From Hymenopellis radicata (taxonomy: Eukaryota > Basidiomycota > Agaricomycetes > Agaricales > Physalacriaceae), in NCBI GenBank assembly GCA_015501595.1, contig JADNRX010001051.1, forward strand, positions 1 to 15,499: a stretch of 15,499 bases of DNA. The letters are read 5' to 3'. The notes under the pieces were generated by a model. That model saw only the letters and a list, made by a program, of their open reading frames with translations. It was not told the DNA's origin and searched no databases. This document shows positions 1 through 8,108 of the stretch, piece after piece. Position numbers and translations under genes: made by a program. Each line of letters opens with the position of its first letter. The stretch's first letter is position 1.

Positions 1-27
1 CAATCATTGCTAACAACGCGTCAATAG
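1..27 (+). other. 3' end of an intron of the RRP3-like gene
   Basis: The sequence holds CTAAC at 10-14 and ends in CAATAG at 22-27, a normal fungal branch-site to acceptor spacing. The reading frame of the following exon is closed by TAA at 11-13, which supports an intron here. The donor lies upstream of the window. Confidence 0.75.
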
Positions 28-433
28 TGGTCTTGACATTCCTCATGTGGACCTTGTGATCAACTACGACATGCCCACCCATTCCAAGGATTACATCCAC
101 AGAGTGGGCCGGACAGCGCGCGCAGGCCGTTCCGGGAAGGCCATCCTCATCGCGACCCAGTACGACGTAGAGCTTCTTCAGCGCTTGGAGGCAACTCTAT
201 CGAAGAAGCTGACGGAATGGCCTCTGGACAAAGAAGAACTAGCGACATTCCGTGGGACTGTTGATGAGGCTGGCAGATTGGCAGCGAACGAGTTGAGAGA
301 GATCACATCAGCGAAGAAATCCGGAGGCCGGCGGAGCAAACGAAGTAGACCGGATGACGCGGAGTACCAAGGCATCGAAGAGGTGAAGATGCTTAAGCCG
401 CAGGGGAAGCACAAGCGTATCAAGCAAGGATAG
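28..433 (+). CDS. RRP3: Rrp3/DDX47-type DEAD-box ATP-dependent RNA helicase, C-terminal exon (5' partial)
   Basis: This is the 3' end of a nucleolar RNA helicase that by family acts in pre-18S rRNA processing. The exon opens with [12 protein letters not shown] (helicase motif V region), followed by [21 protein letters not shown], which contains motif VI ([10 protein letters not shown], about bases 99-128). [12 protein letters not shown] and the basic tail ending in GKHKRIKQG then match the DDX47/Rrp3 subgroup rather than other DEAD-box families. The upstream bases in this frame contain a stop at 11-13, but a CTAAC branch site (10-14) and an AG at 26-27 make positions 1-27 the end of an intron. 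The exon therefore starts at 28, completing a split Arg codon of the usual SRGLDIP motif. The stop is TAG at 431-433. The ATPase core and motifs Q to IV lie outside the window. Family identity is secure; the exact splice site is inferred. Confidence 0.93.
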
Positions 434-520
434 TACTGTAGTGCGATGCTTTTTGCTTTTGATTATCTTGTCTTTGGTTGACAACGCTTGTTTCTTCCTG
501 AAATGCGACTATCTGGGCTG
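434..520. other. 3' flank of the RRP3-like gene
   Basis: A T-rich stretch (about 447-480) follows the stop codon and probably carries the 3' UTR. No gene is seen. The first copy of the 1-kb repeat begins at about 521. Confidence 0.5.
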
Positions 521-990
521 GACAGAGCTCACGTAGGTTTCGTTGTGCGATGTGTGCATGCAAGGGAAACTTAGAAAGCGGTCTTTGGCAACCCAACAAG
601 AACCTCCATGAAATACAGTGGCGTGACTTCGACGATCCACTGTCAGCCGGTCTTTCGAGGTAGACTTAGAAGCTGTAGAGTGCACAACTCACAAACGTCC
701 CTCAAAGTACTGACGTGATAAAAGCTACCCAGTGACGTTTACTTTTGAGCAAGTTTCAAGCGAATTTTGTATATCTTTATTTTCTTCATGCCACATTGAA
801 AGCATGTCTGGTGGGTATATCTTCGCAACGAAAGTAAACTGGATTCCTTCTGACTTCCCCGTTGTACGCTCCTCTGAGCAGAGGACTCAGGACCCTGGAG
901 CGATAACAACCTTCGAATCTGTGGGACATTCATCAGTACAACGTGGGGATCTTGATAATGAAGAAGCACTAACCCTCAATCAATGTCTGA

Positions 991-1308
991 TCATAAGACG
1001 ACTACGTAGGCATCGTGTATCGTCACCTCACGTTCGGTGCGTGCCACATCTCTAGCAGACTCGATGTTGTGATATTGGGCACGCAAGTTCAGCGAGGATT
1101 TCCTCTTCTGTATTGGCCGTCTCTCGTTGGCCACACGCGTGCTCTTGTTAGAGTCGATGTTGTGATACTGCGCACGCAAGTTCAGCGAAGATTTCCTCTT
1201 CTGAATTGGCCGTCTCTCGCCAGCCGCACGCGTGCTTTCGTTAGAGCGCGACTTGAGACTGAGGATGTGGAGGTGTGTGATGTTGAAGTTGAGAGATGAT
1301 ACGAACAT
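991..1308 (-). CDS. hypothetical 105-aa basic repeat protein ORF in repeat copy 1
   Basis: An ATG-initiated ORF (start 1308, TGA at 991-993) spans the 93-bp units and would encode two 31-residue basic repeats, each with the core RRPIQKRKSSLNLRAQYHN, ending in DAYVVVL. The partner copy at 3021-3338 keeps the same start, stop and length, with 11 of 105 residues changed. I recognise no domain, and no signal peptide or membrane segment is visible. A 94-codon plus-strand ORF is also open over the same bases in this copy, so openness alone is weak proof of coding. It may be a chance ORF in a repeat. Confidence 0.22.
   Translation of the reverse strand: MFVSSLNFNITHLHILSLKSRSNESTRAAGERRPIQKRKSSLNLRAQYHNIDSNKSTRVANERRPIQKRKSSLNLRAQYHNIESARDVARTEREVTIHDAYVVVL
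1061..1246. repeat. 93-bp tandem duplication inside repeat copy 1 (two units)
   Basis: Unit 1 is 1061-1153 and unit 2 is 1154-1246. Both begin TCGATGTTGTGATA and end GTTAGAG, and the period of 93 bp is a multiple of three (31 codons). The two units differ at about 11 positions by eye. Unit-specific bases (for example ATTGGGC versus ACTGCGC, and TCGTTGGCC versus TCGCCAGCC) recur in the corresponding unit of copy 2, so this duplication is older than the kb-scale duplication. Confidence 0.9.
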
Positions 1309-1427
1309 AATGAGATGATGTGTGTGGGTGTAGATGATAGGCAGTAAGGCTTTGCGTTAGGGACTCGATTGTTGTTACAGCAGATCTAAAAAGTTGGTCT
1401 TTATAGAGGAGGACTGGACAGCCTTTC

Positions 1428-1500
1428 GCGTCATAGGAGGATTTGGGGTATGAACTGTCTTTGTTTTCGCAGACAGTCTCTAGCAGGACCCCTATGACGC
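1428..1500. repeat. nested inverted repeats near the end of repeat copy 1
   Basis: Outer arms GCGTCATAGG (1428-1437) and CCTATGACGC (1491-1500) are perfect 10-bp complements. Between them, ACTGTCT (1454-1460) and AGACAGT (1471-1477) form a 7-bp stem around a 10-nt loop. Copy 2 keeps the outer arms as 9 bp (3449-3457 and 3494-3502) and the inner stem as TGTCT/AGACA with the same loop. No terminator or protein site is known to me with this structure. Confidence 0.6.
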
Positions 1501-1548
1501 ATGAAATGAGATGTCTTCGTAGACGATCGAAGCGAGCAGTCTATTGAG

Positions 1549-1960
1549 TCGGTTGGGCTCACCAGATATCTCGTATGCCACTAGTACTTCATGTCTTCCT
1601 TTATTGGGTATCAGCCTAGGGCTGCTAGTGTGCCTTTGATGCCTGTAAGTCATTGCTGATGATTTGTTCAGGTGCCCCTTTGCTGCACCGACGTGTCCAT
1701 GGTCCAGATTATGAAACATTAGGCTAAGACAATAGATCATCCGAAGTTGACAGAACGGTAGTATTAATGCCGGGATTTAGAAACGGCCAGCCTGCCGCAC
1801 GCGATCCTGGAAGCTGTAATGCCTCTGGCTCGGCGCTGCCAGGACGTACTTGGTCAACGTCGAAGAAAGGCCCCACCGCGGCCTACACGTACAACTACTG
1901 ACTCGTGATTCACGTAGTATTGTTACATGCCAATGCGCGCCCGCCTAGTTTCAATTGAGA
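1549..1960. other. gene-free stretch between the repeats
   Basis: No recognisable gene. An 82-codon minus-strand ORF at 1492-1740 runs across the repeat boundary and has no family features. Confidence 0.4.
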
Positions 1961-1963
1961 AAG

Positions 1964-2511
1964 TCAAGCTGAGAGTAGTACAATGACTCGGAACAGCCGA
2001 TCGTAATCGCGTAGAGTGCATGGCGAGCATGATGGCTCAAGAAAGGTTATAGCTCTAGTCTTTGTCCTCGACGTTTTGGAGCCCCACCAGAGCATCTTGG
2101 GATTTCCATGAATCGTCCTCGGGCGCGTACTATCTACGAAGCGCTGGATCGTCAAATGATGGACAAGCCGCGTAATATGCGAGGTTTGGCAAGCAGGTCG
2201 CTCGGGTGCGCGCCGGGGCCTTGGTCGTCGCCTGCCACATCTTGAACACCGTCCGCTGGATAAAGCGCGTCGAGGCCAGACGAAGCACATTGGCGATACT
2301 GTCTGCTGTCAATTTGCCAGAGTTCCTCGATGATGACGATTATTAACTCGAGCGGAAGAGAGAGCATCTGTTCAAGGCGTCTAGATGTGCATGGTGGTAA
2401 AGGTCTAAGTTGTTGGAAATCGCCGAACTGCACGACCGGCACTTTGACCGCGTCCCACACCTTGTCTTCGCTTTCTAAGGACCTGAATGCGTCCTCATGA
2501 TCAAGGTGCAT
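1964..2511 (-). pseudogene. degenerate F-box-type protein fragment
   Basis: On the minus strand, LSLPLELIIVIIEELW (about 2380-2330) resembles the start of the F-box domain in agaricomycete F-box proteins (LPPEL-x-IIEEL). The similarity then moves between frames. Next comes LRLASTRFIQRTVFK in a second frame (about 2300-2240). HITRLVHHLTIQRF in a third frame (about 2185-2140) resembles the line that follows an F-box in these proteins (NPHI-x-LVRHLTI). Two frame changes within about 250 bp and no splice sites that explain them point to a broken gene. F-box proteins recruit targets to SCF ubiquitin ligases, but nothing here looks functional. The upstream part of the same frame (to 2511) stops just short of repeat copy 2, so the relic may have been cut by it. 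Extent is approximate. Confidence 0.5.
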
Positions 2512-3020
2512 ACGCGTCTAGACATGACAGAGCACACGTAGGTTTCGTTCTACGAAGTTGTGCAATGTTACAAAGCGGTCGTTGGAAAACCCAACAAAAG
2601 CCTCCATGAAGTATATGAATTCGACGATCCACTGTCAGCCGGTCTTTGGAGGTAAGTAGACTTAGAAGCTGGAGAGAGTGCAACTCGCGAACGTCACTGA
2701 CGTGATAAAAGCTACCTGGTGACGTTTACGTTTTACCCTTGAGCTCAGAGCTGCTCAGAGCAAGTCTCAATACTTCAGCTTTTGTAGATCTTCTTTTTTC
2801 TTTATGCAAGTGTATTATAGTTAGTCTCCAGAATTAAAACACATCTGGTGGGTATATTTTCGCAACGAAAGCAAGATGGATTCCTTCTCTCTTCCTCGTT
2901 GTACGCTTCTCTAAGCAGAGGACCCTGCCGAGGGATAACAACCTTCGAATCTGCGGAACATTCATCAGTACAACGTGGGGATTTTAACAATGAAGGCACT
3001 GACCCACAATCAATGTCAGA

Positions 3021-3338
3021 TCATAAAACGACTACATATGCGTCGTGTAATGTCACCTCAGGTTCGATGCGTGCAACATCTCTAGCAGAGTCGATGTTGT
3101 GATATTGGGCACGCAAGTTCAGCGAGGATTTCCTCTTCTGAATTGGCCGTCTCTCGTTGACCACACGCGTGCTCTTGTTAGAGTCAATGTTGTGGTACTG
3201 CGCACGCAAGTTCAGCGAGGATTTCCTCTTCTGAATTGGCCGTCTCTCGCCAGCCGCATGCGTGCTTTCGTTAGGGCGCGACTTGGGACTGCGGATGTGG
3301 AGGTGTGTGATGTTGAAGTTAAAGGATGATGCGAACAT
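3021..3338 (-). CDS. hypothetical 105-aa basic repeat protein ORF in repeat copy 2
   Basis: Counterpart of the ORF at 991-1308 with identical length and with start and stop preserved despite ~6-7% DNA divergence. Differences include Val3Ala, Leu6Phe and several Leu/Ser to Pro or Arg changes near the N-terminus, while the repeat core RRPIQKRKSSLNLRAQYHN is unchanged in both units. Here the opposite strand is no longer open along its full length, which slightly favours the minus strand if either is real. Function unknown. Confidence 0.22.
   Translation of the reverse strand: MFASSFNFNITHLHIRSPKSRPNESTHAAGERRPIQKRKSSLNLRAQYHNIDSNKSTRVVNERRPIQKRKSSLNLRAQYHNIDSARDVARIEPEVTLHDAYVVVL
3091..3276. 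repeat. 93-bp tandem duplication inside repeat copy 2 (two units)
   Basis: Units at 3091-3183 and 3184-3276, orthologous one-to-one with the units in copy 1. Minus-strand translation gives a 31-residue basic repeat with core RRPIQKRKSSLNLRAQYHN in each unit. Confidence 0.9.
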
Positions 3339-3552
3339 AGTGAGATGATGTGTGTGGGTGTAGATGATAGGCAGAAAGGCTTTGCGTTAGGGACTCGATT
3401 GTTGTTACAGCGGATCTAAAAGGATAGAGGAGGACTGGACAGCCTTTCGCGTCATAGTGTCTTTGTTTTCGCAGACAGTCTCTAGCAGGACTCCTATGAC
3501 GCATGAAATGAGATGTCTTCGTAGACGATCGGAGCAACCAAGCAGTCTATTA

Positions 3553-4190
3553 ATTGATCGGACGGTTTCTGCGACCTTTTTATATGACCGAACTCCTCTG
3601 AATCGCTGAATGGTTTGATCCCAGTGTTCTATAGATACAAAAGCCATACAAGACCGTCTCCAGGCTCACTCTGATATGAAGCCGCAAACACCGACTTTTT
3701 CGTCTCTCTATCGGCAACCAACTTAGATCGTACCGCATACGATAACAGTGATCTCAACTTACCGCCACACAAACTTGATCTTTGTAAAAGTCGAATGCTG
3801 CTGTTGGCTGCAATCAGCCAGCCATCCCGCAAGTAGCTACGCCAAACTAAACTTCACTTACATAAGCGTCTTGAATCTCCAGCACGACTGATTACTCACC
3901 ATCGTATATACCCTGCCGCATAATACTGCCACTCTGATTCCGGTACTTTGCCCAGTGAGATTGCATGGTCGTTCATAACCAACACTTGCACACTGCTGAT
4001 GAGATACCGAATAATTCAGCGACTGCGTCCTAGCGCGCAGTCTCGAGTTCAAGGAATCCTACTAATACATATGTACGGAGTGAATGTAAGTCGACGTGTA
4101 AGTAATTATACTAAGTCGTTGCACTAGGCAGGTAAGTAGCGTACAATATTTGTTTACGGCGCCCTGCGCTTCGAAACGAGGGATCTACCC
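3553..4190. other. gene-free stretch between repeat copy 2 and the receptor gene
   Basis: Short minus-strand ORFs (3405-3647, 3629-3832, 3858-4052) show no domain and no consistent splice structure. I checked for a tRNA around 4040-4060, where GAGTTCAAGGAATCC vaguely resembles a B box, and found no A box or acceptor stem. The last ~150 bp probably contain the 3' UTR of the minus-strand receptor gene. Confidence 0.45.
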
Positions 4191-6363
4191 TCAGAAGGAC
4201 CCACTCCGACCTGCCTGGGGTGTTTTGTGATGATAGCGACCAATAGGTGGAGGTCCCATCAAGGGCACCGCTGATGGATTCGTTGGTACATAGTCTACCG
4301 CAGTTCCCATACGGCTGCTGGTGTAACTGCTTGCGCTCGCTGGAGGGCTCTGGTTCCGGTAAGACAATGGACTGGCATTCGGTGTACCAACGCGCGGTCG
4401 CGGGTTCAGCGCAGCAGTACTTGGGAATGCGGGCTTCACGGCGCTCAACATCGGACGGTTCTTGATTCCCCGAGGCATTGAACCATCAGGACGCTGCTTC
4501 GCCACCCAATCACTGATATCATTCAGTAGATCTGTAGAGGAGACCGAACTTGATTGTCGATGAGAACCACTGGGTGGGGTGAGCAGACGCCGTGTCGATG
4601 GAGGTGAAGGTTCAGGTGCCTGGAACGATCCTGTTGGCGAAGGAGTGTTCCGGACTTGCAGAGCAGGACCGCGCGCTGTGGGTGGAGAACGAGTTCTGCG
4701 AGGCGGAACAGGTAGACTGACTAACGAATCAGAAGAGGCTTGGCGGGAGTGGGTGGTGTAAGTGTGGGTGGAGTTGATGGATTCCGAGCGGAAATGATCA
4801 GTGACGATGGGTTTGTTGAAGGAGGACGGCGGCCCATTGTAGGTGGTTGGAGATGACAGTACCACCGGCGGAGAAATAGGATAGTTGTAGAAGCTCGGTA
4901 CAGTTGCAGTTTTTTCGGGATAGCTTGGGGTGTCGCTACGTTCGGAGTCCGGGGTCGGTGAAAAACTATATTCGGGGATCCTATGCGGAAGATCATGATT
5001 GTCCATGCTTTGCCCGACGCCGTATGTCGCCCGTCTGAATTTCTCAGCAGTGCCAAAGCTTTCCACGTCTTGTCGTGTGGTAAACTTCGTGTCAAAGGCC
5101 GGATATAACATCCTGAATGTGTTGTACAGGAGGAGCACATTGGCGACACCTGGCAATACTCAGCGGAAAATCGAATGAAAGCCATGAGAAACTAACCCAA
5201 TAAGAACCAACATACGTATGCGAATATGAGCGCTCCAAACTGAACCTTAAAGCCCGAAAGGATGAGCAGTTTGGTGATAGAGTACGGGATCAGGAAGACG
5301 ATATAGGCTTAAACGGTCAGATGAATGGAGGGTGGAACTGATAGGCATCTTACCGACAGGATACCTGTCCAGGAGTTAAGCGCCATGTTCGTTTCAAGCG
5401 GGAAAATCACGTACCAAAGCATACTACGGGCGATCCCCTGAATGAAACGATGGTAGTTTTCTCCGCCTTCACCAGTCCATCGTTCATTTGGATTGAGAGT
5501 TAATTTAACACCACCTTTGATGACAAGAGTGCCCCGGAGGACCAGGAAGATGAGTGAGTACAATACAGCCGATACAAATGCAGCAATGAAAATCTATCGA
5601 GCTAGTGAGCATTACGAGAGCGCGCCACAAGGAGATCCGCGCACCGGTAGGAGATGTAACAGAAATTGATGTGCTGGGTACGGTGGCCGTACACCACATG
5701 TCAGATTGTACTCTCCATAAATGGGGCCTCTGGGCTTGGGCATGATCAAGGGTAGAGACGCTGGAAATAGGGTGAGATTGGGCGCGCGCCCTGAGTGGAT
5801 ATGACTGACAGATGAATGCGGCGGATATCCATCCAAGCGAGATGGTGGTGGAATAAATGACTACGGATTGCCGTCTGCGCAGTACGAGGGAAGTGAAGGT
5901 ATGTACTGCGATGCTAACAGTGAAGTAAGCAGTCGCAATGTTTCCAAATTGCATGAACATGGCCTGGGCCGTGCACAGAGCATCTAGAAGAGGGTTTGAG
6001 TGGGAAAGTGATGGAGCCGCATGTCGGACACGCACCTTCGGTTATGCCTCTCTTGAACAAGTACGGTAGCCCCATGAGCCCTGCTGCACTGCTGAACATG
6101 TTGGCGATAAGTAGGCATGCAGCGTAGTATCCGAGCTGCGTATGGAAGAAGACATATTCTCGTGTTTGTGTTATATTGCGCTTGTACAGACGGAGTATTG
6201 CCAGCCAGATTACGCGCACGGTAATCGAGAACAAGGCTAGTGTGGCGAGTATGGCGACAAGATTGACAACCTGACGGGAGTCAAATGTGAAGCCAGCAAT
6301 GATAGATGATGAGCTTACAACTAGGCCAGCGAATGTATCCTTTGTGATAGGAAAGAAGGCCAT
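4191..6363 (-). CDS. seven-transmembrane G-protein-coupled receptor, fungal Git3/cAMP-receptor-like type
   Basis: Putative plasma-membrane receptor coupling an unknown ligand (nutrient sensing is the family theme) to a G-alpha protein. Eight exons join in frame: 6363-6319, 6270-6036, 5983-5810, 5760-5645, 5593-5415, 5364-5354, 5307-5197, 5149-4191; 1830 nt, 609 aa. All seven introns are 46-52 nt and GT-AG. Seven hydrophobic helices are visible: residues ~12-38, ~50-80, ~95-125, ~132-158, ~178-208, ~247-270 and ~276-302. Cys97 at the start of helix 3 and Cys173 in loop 2 (NLTCGVR) could form the usual disulfide. Typical stretches are YYAACLLIANMFSSAAGL, ENYHRFIQGIARSMLWY and NVLLLYNTFRMLYPAFD. 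Residues ~305-609 are a Ser/Pro-rich cytosolic tail, a likely phosphorylation target. The start ATG (GAAATGG context) gives a short N-terminus. Intron 1 (6271-6318) is in frame without stops, so retention would give 625 aa. The subfamily name is tentative. Confidence 0.85.
5354..5364 (-). other. 11-nt micro-exon of the receptor gene
   Basis: Between introns 5365-5414 (donor GTACGT, branch CTTAAC, acceptor ACAG) and 5308-5353 (donor GTAAGA, branch CTGAC, acceptor TAAG), 11 nt complete the sequence SMLW-YPV-AYIVFL. Without it the frame fails and the helix-6 Tyr-Pro motif is lost. Confidence 0.8.
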
Positions 6364-8108
6364 TTCGTAGATGAACAAAGGGGGGCAATCTAGCGCGCAA
6401 AGTACCAGACGTTGAGCGCGCAGGTAAATATTCCAATACGACGGGAGCGGTCGTCCTGCGCCTCGTCACGTCAAAGTATTCTGCTCGAGAATACGGGAGA
6501 TGAACCACCGAAGAAAAAGAAAAGAAACAAAGAAAGTGGATGAAGAGGAGAACGAAAGAGGGACAAAGCCGGTGCTTGATCGCGGCACTATGGACTTGTA
6601 TTTGACGATATTTGCGGAGTCAGCCTGCGCACTTCGAATTTTGATTTTCGTTACGGAAAGTTGAAGTTCTAGATCTTCATCGCAATCTGCATAAGAACAA
6701 GATATCGTCGCTATCACGACCATCATCCGACCCTGTGACAACACGTCCGTGAACTCGTCAACGACGTGAAAGCCTATCCTTCTACTCTTCAATTCTCTTG
6801 TCATCTGGCTTGACTTCGGATGTTCTCGGGAAACGAAATATATGAAGTTACCAAACATCCTGGCCTATATTTCTATCCGTGTATAACGCGAATCTGACGA
6901 TCTAGCCGACTGCAAGCCTCTTGTCCCTAAAAGTATGGCTCATATGTGCATTCTTGGAACAATTGTCTTCAAGGGTAAGTAAAGGGGACTTGGCAGCTCG
7001 ATTGATCAAGAGTTCCGCATAAAACATCCGTTTTTTAATGTATCGCGCGACACAAAGGCGTCGGCCACCGAACGCAGAAACCATCGAGCTCTTTGTAACG
7101 CGAACTCTTGCTGCGCGCAGCGCGGTGGAACCTAAAAGGGTGCCCGCAAACCATCCCCTTGACACCAAGAATGACACGAGCGCATATAGATGTACGCAGA
7201 TTGCTCGGGACTAGAAACGAATGCTCCTCGTAGTCCAGGAAAGAGGGCTTGGAGCGAAATCATCCTTGAGTCAACTGACCAACGAGGGCTCTTCAGCGAG
7301 ATGGGCGTCTCGGGTAAAGGACTGTGCTGGCCCCGCGCGTTCGCAGGTGTGGTCATCAAGGAAATGTAAGCCCGTGTAAGCCACATTCAAGCAACAGCCC
7401 TTCTCCGAAATAGCAATTCAGAATGCGGGGGGCCGGAGATATGTACAGTGGAGTGGCTCAAACTCTTCGGTACGAAGAAAGCGCGCGGTACGACGCTAGT
7501 ATAATGTCCACTTTCACGTCGTCAGCAGTAGAATCAAGGCCGGGATGACTGCCAGAACCGGGGATTGTTTGAAGGAGCAGCAAGTTGATGAGGCGACGTA
7601 CAAACATCACTGAAGGGTCGGAGTCTGGTATACAGCGGGTACCTCGCCTCTACCTTCATCTTTTTCCAGAGCCCAGATATCACGAGGTCTTCGTGATTTT
7701 CTCATGGACGTCGACGCCTAGAATTGATACTTCCTGGTTCAATTTAGTTTCGTATCCGCGTGTCTCGCCGTTGCCACTCAGACAGAGAAACTGCCAGGTC
7801 CAGGATAGTCTACGCCATTTGCTAAAAGTGATAAAAGGATCTAGCCAGTTGAAGTAGCGTCGTCAGAACAACCAGAAAGAAGAAGACTGTATCAGAACAG
7901 AGCTATATCACGGATGCAGCGCATTTTAAAGTTCGCGATTTACTTAGCTGCGTCCAGTAAAGTCGAAGGGATCCGTCGCACTTGGAAGTTGATGAGCAGG
8001 AAGCAAAGACAGGTACCGGCCCGAATCCCGATGTTTGTCAAGGGCGTGACGAGGGGCCACAAGTGCCCAGCAGAGTTTTCGTCAGTTTCGTTCGCCTGAA
8101 CGATCACG
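6364..8108. other. intergenic region between divergent receptor and LRR genes
   Basis: About 1.75 kb without a gene I can support. It should contain the 5' UTRs and promoters of both divergent neighbours. Several ORFs of 60-130 codons exist on both strands (the longest is 130 codons, 6466-6858 minus, with its own ATG), but none shows a domain, a clear splice pattern or family features. No tRNA, repeat or mobile element was recognised. Confidence 0.5.
6510..6567 (-). promoter_or_regulatory. pyrimidine-rich tract upstream of the receptor gene
   Basis: On the minus strand this run is almost purely C and T, 150-200 bp before the receptor ATG at 6363. CT-rich tracts near the transcription start are common in fungal promoters. 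No TATA box was assigned. Role inferred from position only. Confidence 0.4.

Larger units (their letters stand above)
521..1548. repeat. 1-kb direct repeat, copy 1
   Basis: This segment is repeated in the same orientation at about 2526-3552. The match begins with GACAGAG[C][T/A]CACGTAGG and ends near AGCAGTCTATT. By eye, the best-aligned part (1015-1308 against 3045-3338, offset exactly 2030) shows about 19 substitutions in ~294 bases and no indel. Small indels lie outside it: copy 1 has extra bases near 1391-1400 and 1437-1453, and copy 2 has extra bases before 2848. No long-terminal-repeat signature was found: no TG...CA ends, no matching target-site duplication at the outer borders, no terminal inverted repeats. 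Its nature is unknown. It could be a dispersed repeat, a non-autonomous element or part of a degenerate duplicated gene. Confidence 0.9.
2526..3552. repeat. 1-kb direct repeat, copy 2
   Basis: Second copy of the repeat described at 521-1548, same orientation, about 2.0 kb downstream. It keeps the same internal order: a CACTGTCAGCCGGTCTTT block, two TGACGT motifs around a GATAAAAGCTACC core, a CTTCGAATCTG block, two 93-bp units, and a nested inverted repeat near the end. The region after it (3553 onward) does not resemble the region after copy 1, so only this ~1 kb is duplicated, not a 2-kb unit. Confidence 0.9.

Noticed and set aside
1500..1548. Helitron 3' end (hairpin CTTCG...CGAAG followed by a CTRR terminus)
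   Set aside because: The hairpin is present in copy 1 but broken in copy 2, and no CTRR end with insertion next to T follows.
521..3552. The 1-kb repeats as LTRs of a retrotransposon
   Set aside because: No TG...CA ends, primer-binding site, polypurine tract, target-site duplication or gag/pol remnant was found between or around them.
4030..4065. tRNA gene suggested by a GAGTTCAAGGAATCC B-box-like string
   Set aside because: No A box at the right distance, no acceptor stem and no anticodon arm could be drawn.
6902..7177. 91-codon minus-strand ORF (GTG start, RGWFAGTLLGSTALRAARV)
   Set aside because: No ATG near its start, no family similarity recognised and no splice-linked partner.
7132..7386. 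Minus-strand ORF with a protein-like start MTTPANARGQHSPLPETP
   Set aside because: Only 74 codons from its ATG, no known domain, and no intron of normal length joins it in frame to the next open stretch (6902-7177).
7585..7857. 90-codon plus-strand ORF upstream of the LRR gene
   Set aside because: No domain, no conserved features; lies where the promoter or 5' UTR of the LRR gene is expected.
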